48,438 bases of DNA, taken from positions 1-48,438 of the forward strand of contig CACDLR010000003.1 in the NCBI GenBank assembly GCA_902553695.1. Direction: 5' to 3'. The position numbers were made by a program, and so were the translations under genes. Under the pieces are notes generated by a model, which worked only from the letters and a program-made list of their open reading frames with translations, was not told the DNA's origin and ran no database searches. Source of the DNA: an uncultured Pelagibacteraceae bacterium (GTDB lineage Bacteria > Pseudomonadota > Alphaproteobacteria > Pelagibacterales > Pelagibacteraceae). Shown here piece after piece: positions 47,131-48,438 of this stretch; the first letter of the stretch is position 1, and each line of letters begins with the position of its first letter.

Positions 47131-48438
47131 TTATAAACTTTTGATTATATCTTCTGTCATCTTTTTTGCATCTGCAAATAACATTAAAGTATTTTCCCTG
47201 TAGAACAAGTCATTATCTATACCTGCATAGCCAGGCGACAGACTTCTTTTAACAAAAAGTACAGATTTACTTTTTTCTACATCTAAAACTGGCATACCAT
47301 AAATTGGACTTTGCGGATCTGATTTTGCCACTGGATTTGTAACATCATTTGCTCCTATAACATAAGCTACATCACAATTTGCAAAATCATTATTTATTTC
47401 CTCTAGTTCAAAAACTTCATCGTAAGGAACATTTGCTTCTGCGAGCAAGACATTCATGTGTCCTGGCATTCTTCCAGCAACTGGGTGAATAGCGTAAGAA
47501 ACTTTTACTCCGTTCTTTTTTAATGTATCTACCATTTCTCTAAGAGCATGTTGAGCTTGTGCAACTGCCATACCGTATCCTGGCACTATTATAACTGACG
47601 ATGCATTTTTCATTAAAAATGCTGCATCATCAGCATTTCCATTCTTTACTGGTTTCTGTTCTTTACTTGTGTTTACTTTAGTTTGATCTGTTCCACCAAA
47701 GCCACCTAAAATAACACTAAAAAAAGAACGATTCATCCCTTTGCACATAATATATGACAAAATAGCTCCTGAGGAACCAACAAGAGCACCCGTTATAATT
47801 AAAGCAGTGTTTTCTAAAGTGAAACCTATACCTGCTGCTGCCCAACCTGAGTATGAATTAAGCATTGATATAACAACTGGCATATCGGCTCCACCGATTG
47901 GAATAATAAGTAAAACACCAACTAAAAATGAAATTACAATTATTGTCCAAAACCAAGTATCTATCTGGGTTCTGCATAAATAAAAAATTAGACTTATTAA
48001 AATTATTCCAAGTGCTAAGTTTAAATAATGTTGACCAATAAAAGTTATTGGAGACCCAGACATAATTCCTCTCAATTTCAAAAATGCAATTATTGAACCA
48101 GTAAAAGTTATAGCTCCGATTGCAGCACCTAATGACATTTCTATTAGACTGGCAATTTTAATATCACCTGGTGAGCCTAAATTAAAAACTTGCGGATTGA
48201 GAAAAGCAGATATCGCAACAAATACAGCTGCAAGCCCCACTAAACTATGGAAACCAGCCACAAGCTCTGGCATTGCAGTCATTGGAATTTTATAAGCAAT
48301 AAATGCTCCTATCGATCCACCAACAAGAAGAAATATAAATACATAAAAAAAGCCTGTAGAATAATTTCCGATTGATAAAAAAGTGACGCATATTGCTATT
48401 CCCATTCCGAGAATTCCAAAAAAGTTACCCTGTCTTGA
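47131..48438 (-). CDS. pntB: NAD(P) transhydrogenase subunit beta (partial, cut at window edge)
   Basis: Membrane subunit of proton-translocating transhydrogenase, making NADPH from NADH at the expense of proton motive force. 435 codons are in the window; the reading frame stays open to the right edge, and the first residues (SRQGNFFGILGMGIAI) match an internal part of PntB, so about 30 N-terminal residues lie outside. Seen are multiple transmembrane helices to about residue 245, MPELVAGFHSLVGLAAV near the start, GGADMPVVISMLNSYSGWA, and the NADP-binding domain with VPGYGMAVAQAQHALREM, HPVAGRMPGHMNVLLAEA and VIGANDVTNPVAKSDPQSP. The apparent ATG at 48405 is internal. Confidence 0.97.
   Translation of the reverse strand, partial: SRQGNFFGILGMGIAICVTFLSIGNYSTGFFYVFIFLLVGGSIGAFIAYKIPMTAMPELVAGFHSLVGLAAVFVAISAFLNPQVFNLGSPGDIKIASLIEMSLGAAIGAITFTGSIIAFLKLRGIMSGSPITFIGQHYLNLALGIILISLIFYLCRTQIDTWFWTIIVISFLVGVLLIIPIGGADMPVVISMLNSYSGWAAAGIGFTLENTALIITGALVGSSGAILSYIMCKGMNRSFFSVILGGFGGTDQTKVNTSKEQKPVKNGNADDAAFLMKNASSVIIVPGYGMAVAQAQHALREMVDTLKKNGVKVSYAIHPVAGRMPGHMNVLLAEANVPYDEVFELEEINNDFANCDVAYVIGANDVTNPVAKSDPQSPIYGMPVLDVEKSKSVLFVKRSLSPGYAGIDNDLFYRENTLMLFADAKKMTEDIIKSL

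Noticed and set aside
48403-48405. ATG at 48405 as true start of pntB
   Set aside because: The frame continues to the window edge and encodes residues homologous to PntB upstream of this Met, so the start lies outside the window.

Overview
The window looks like chromosome of a SAR11-clade alphaproteobacterium (Pelagibacterales). The DNA is very AT-rich with many A/T runs, the proteins are rich in Lys, Asn and Ile, and there is almost no non-coding DNA: the longest gap between genes is about 110 bp and many neighbours overlap by 1 to 40 bases. Gene content (NadA, PPDK, GlyQS, Tol-Pal, RpoH, TrcR, Cys-free L31, PntB) and gene order (S49 protease-glyQ-glyS-ppdK; zapA-fau) are alphaproteobacterial. 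I see no transposase, integrase, prophage, CRISPR array, rRNA operon or riboswitch.

Layout. 30-1995: tRNA-Leu(GAG) facing away from nadA-nadC (NAD synthesis). 1992-8401 (minus): S49 protease, glyQ, glyS, ppdK. 8511-14266: isoprenoid genes (ispB; xseB-ispA-dxs) with pdxH and aroC between them. 14287-16808: tsaC/Sua5 and a two-gene ABC exporter, then tRNA-Arg(TCG). 16832-18751: an RluD-type pseudouridine synthase and rpoH. 18748-25146 (minus): ftsH-folP-glmM-thiD-purA. 25210-31149 (minus): tolQ-tolR-tolA-tolB-pal-cpoB-tilS. 31204-34539 (minus): a coiled-coil protein, zapA, fau, a YmdB-type phosphoesterase, yebC and a phage-type RuvC nuclease. 34592-41679 (plus): tkt-gap-pgk-fba-thiE-efp-suhB, tightly packed or overlapping. 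41714-42842: rpmE, trcR, rpsU and initiator tRNA-fMet. 42856-47116: a small cell-surface glycan islet (two methyltransferases, an ALG5-like glycosyltransferase, a large GT-C-like membrane protein). 47131 to the right edge: pntB, cut by the window end.

How the genes work together. Central carbon genes (tkt, gap, pgk, class I fba, ppdK) give reversible triose-phosphate and PEP/pyruvate interconversion. dxs, ispA and ispB cover early and late isoprenoid steps. The Tol-Pal set is complete from tolQ to cpoB. RpoH and FtsH, the usual heat-shock sigma and the protease that degrades it in other proteobacteria, are both here.

No wholly new multi-gene system stands out. The observations most worth checking are: rpsU appears to start at an AUU codon behind a strong Shine-Dalgarno sequence and lies 4 nt from the initiator tRNA; the slot where ruvC-ruvA-ruvB normally sits holds only a phage-type RuvC-like nuclease; several promoters imply nearly leaderless mRNAs; and a variable surface-glycan islet sits directly after tRNA-fMet.
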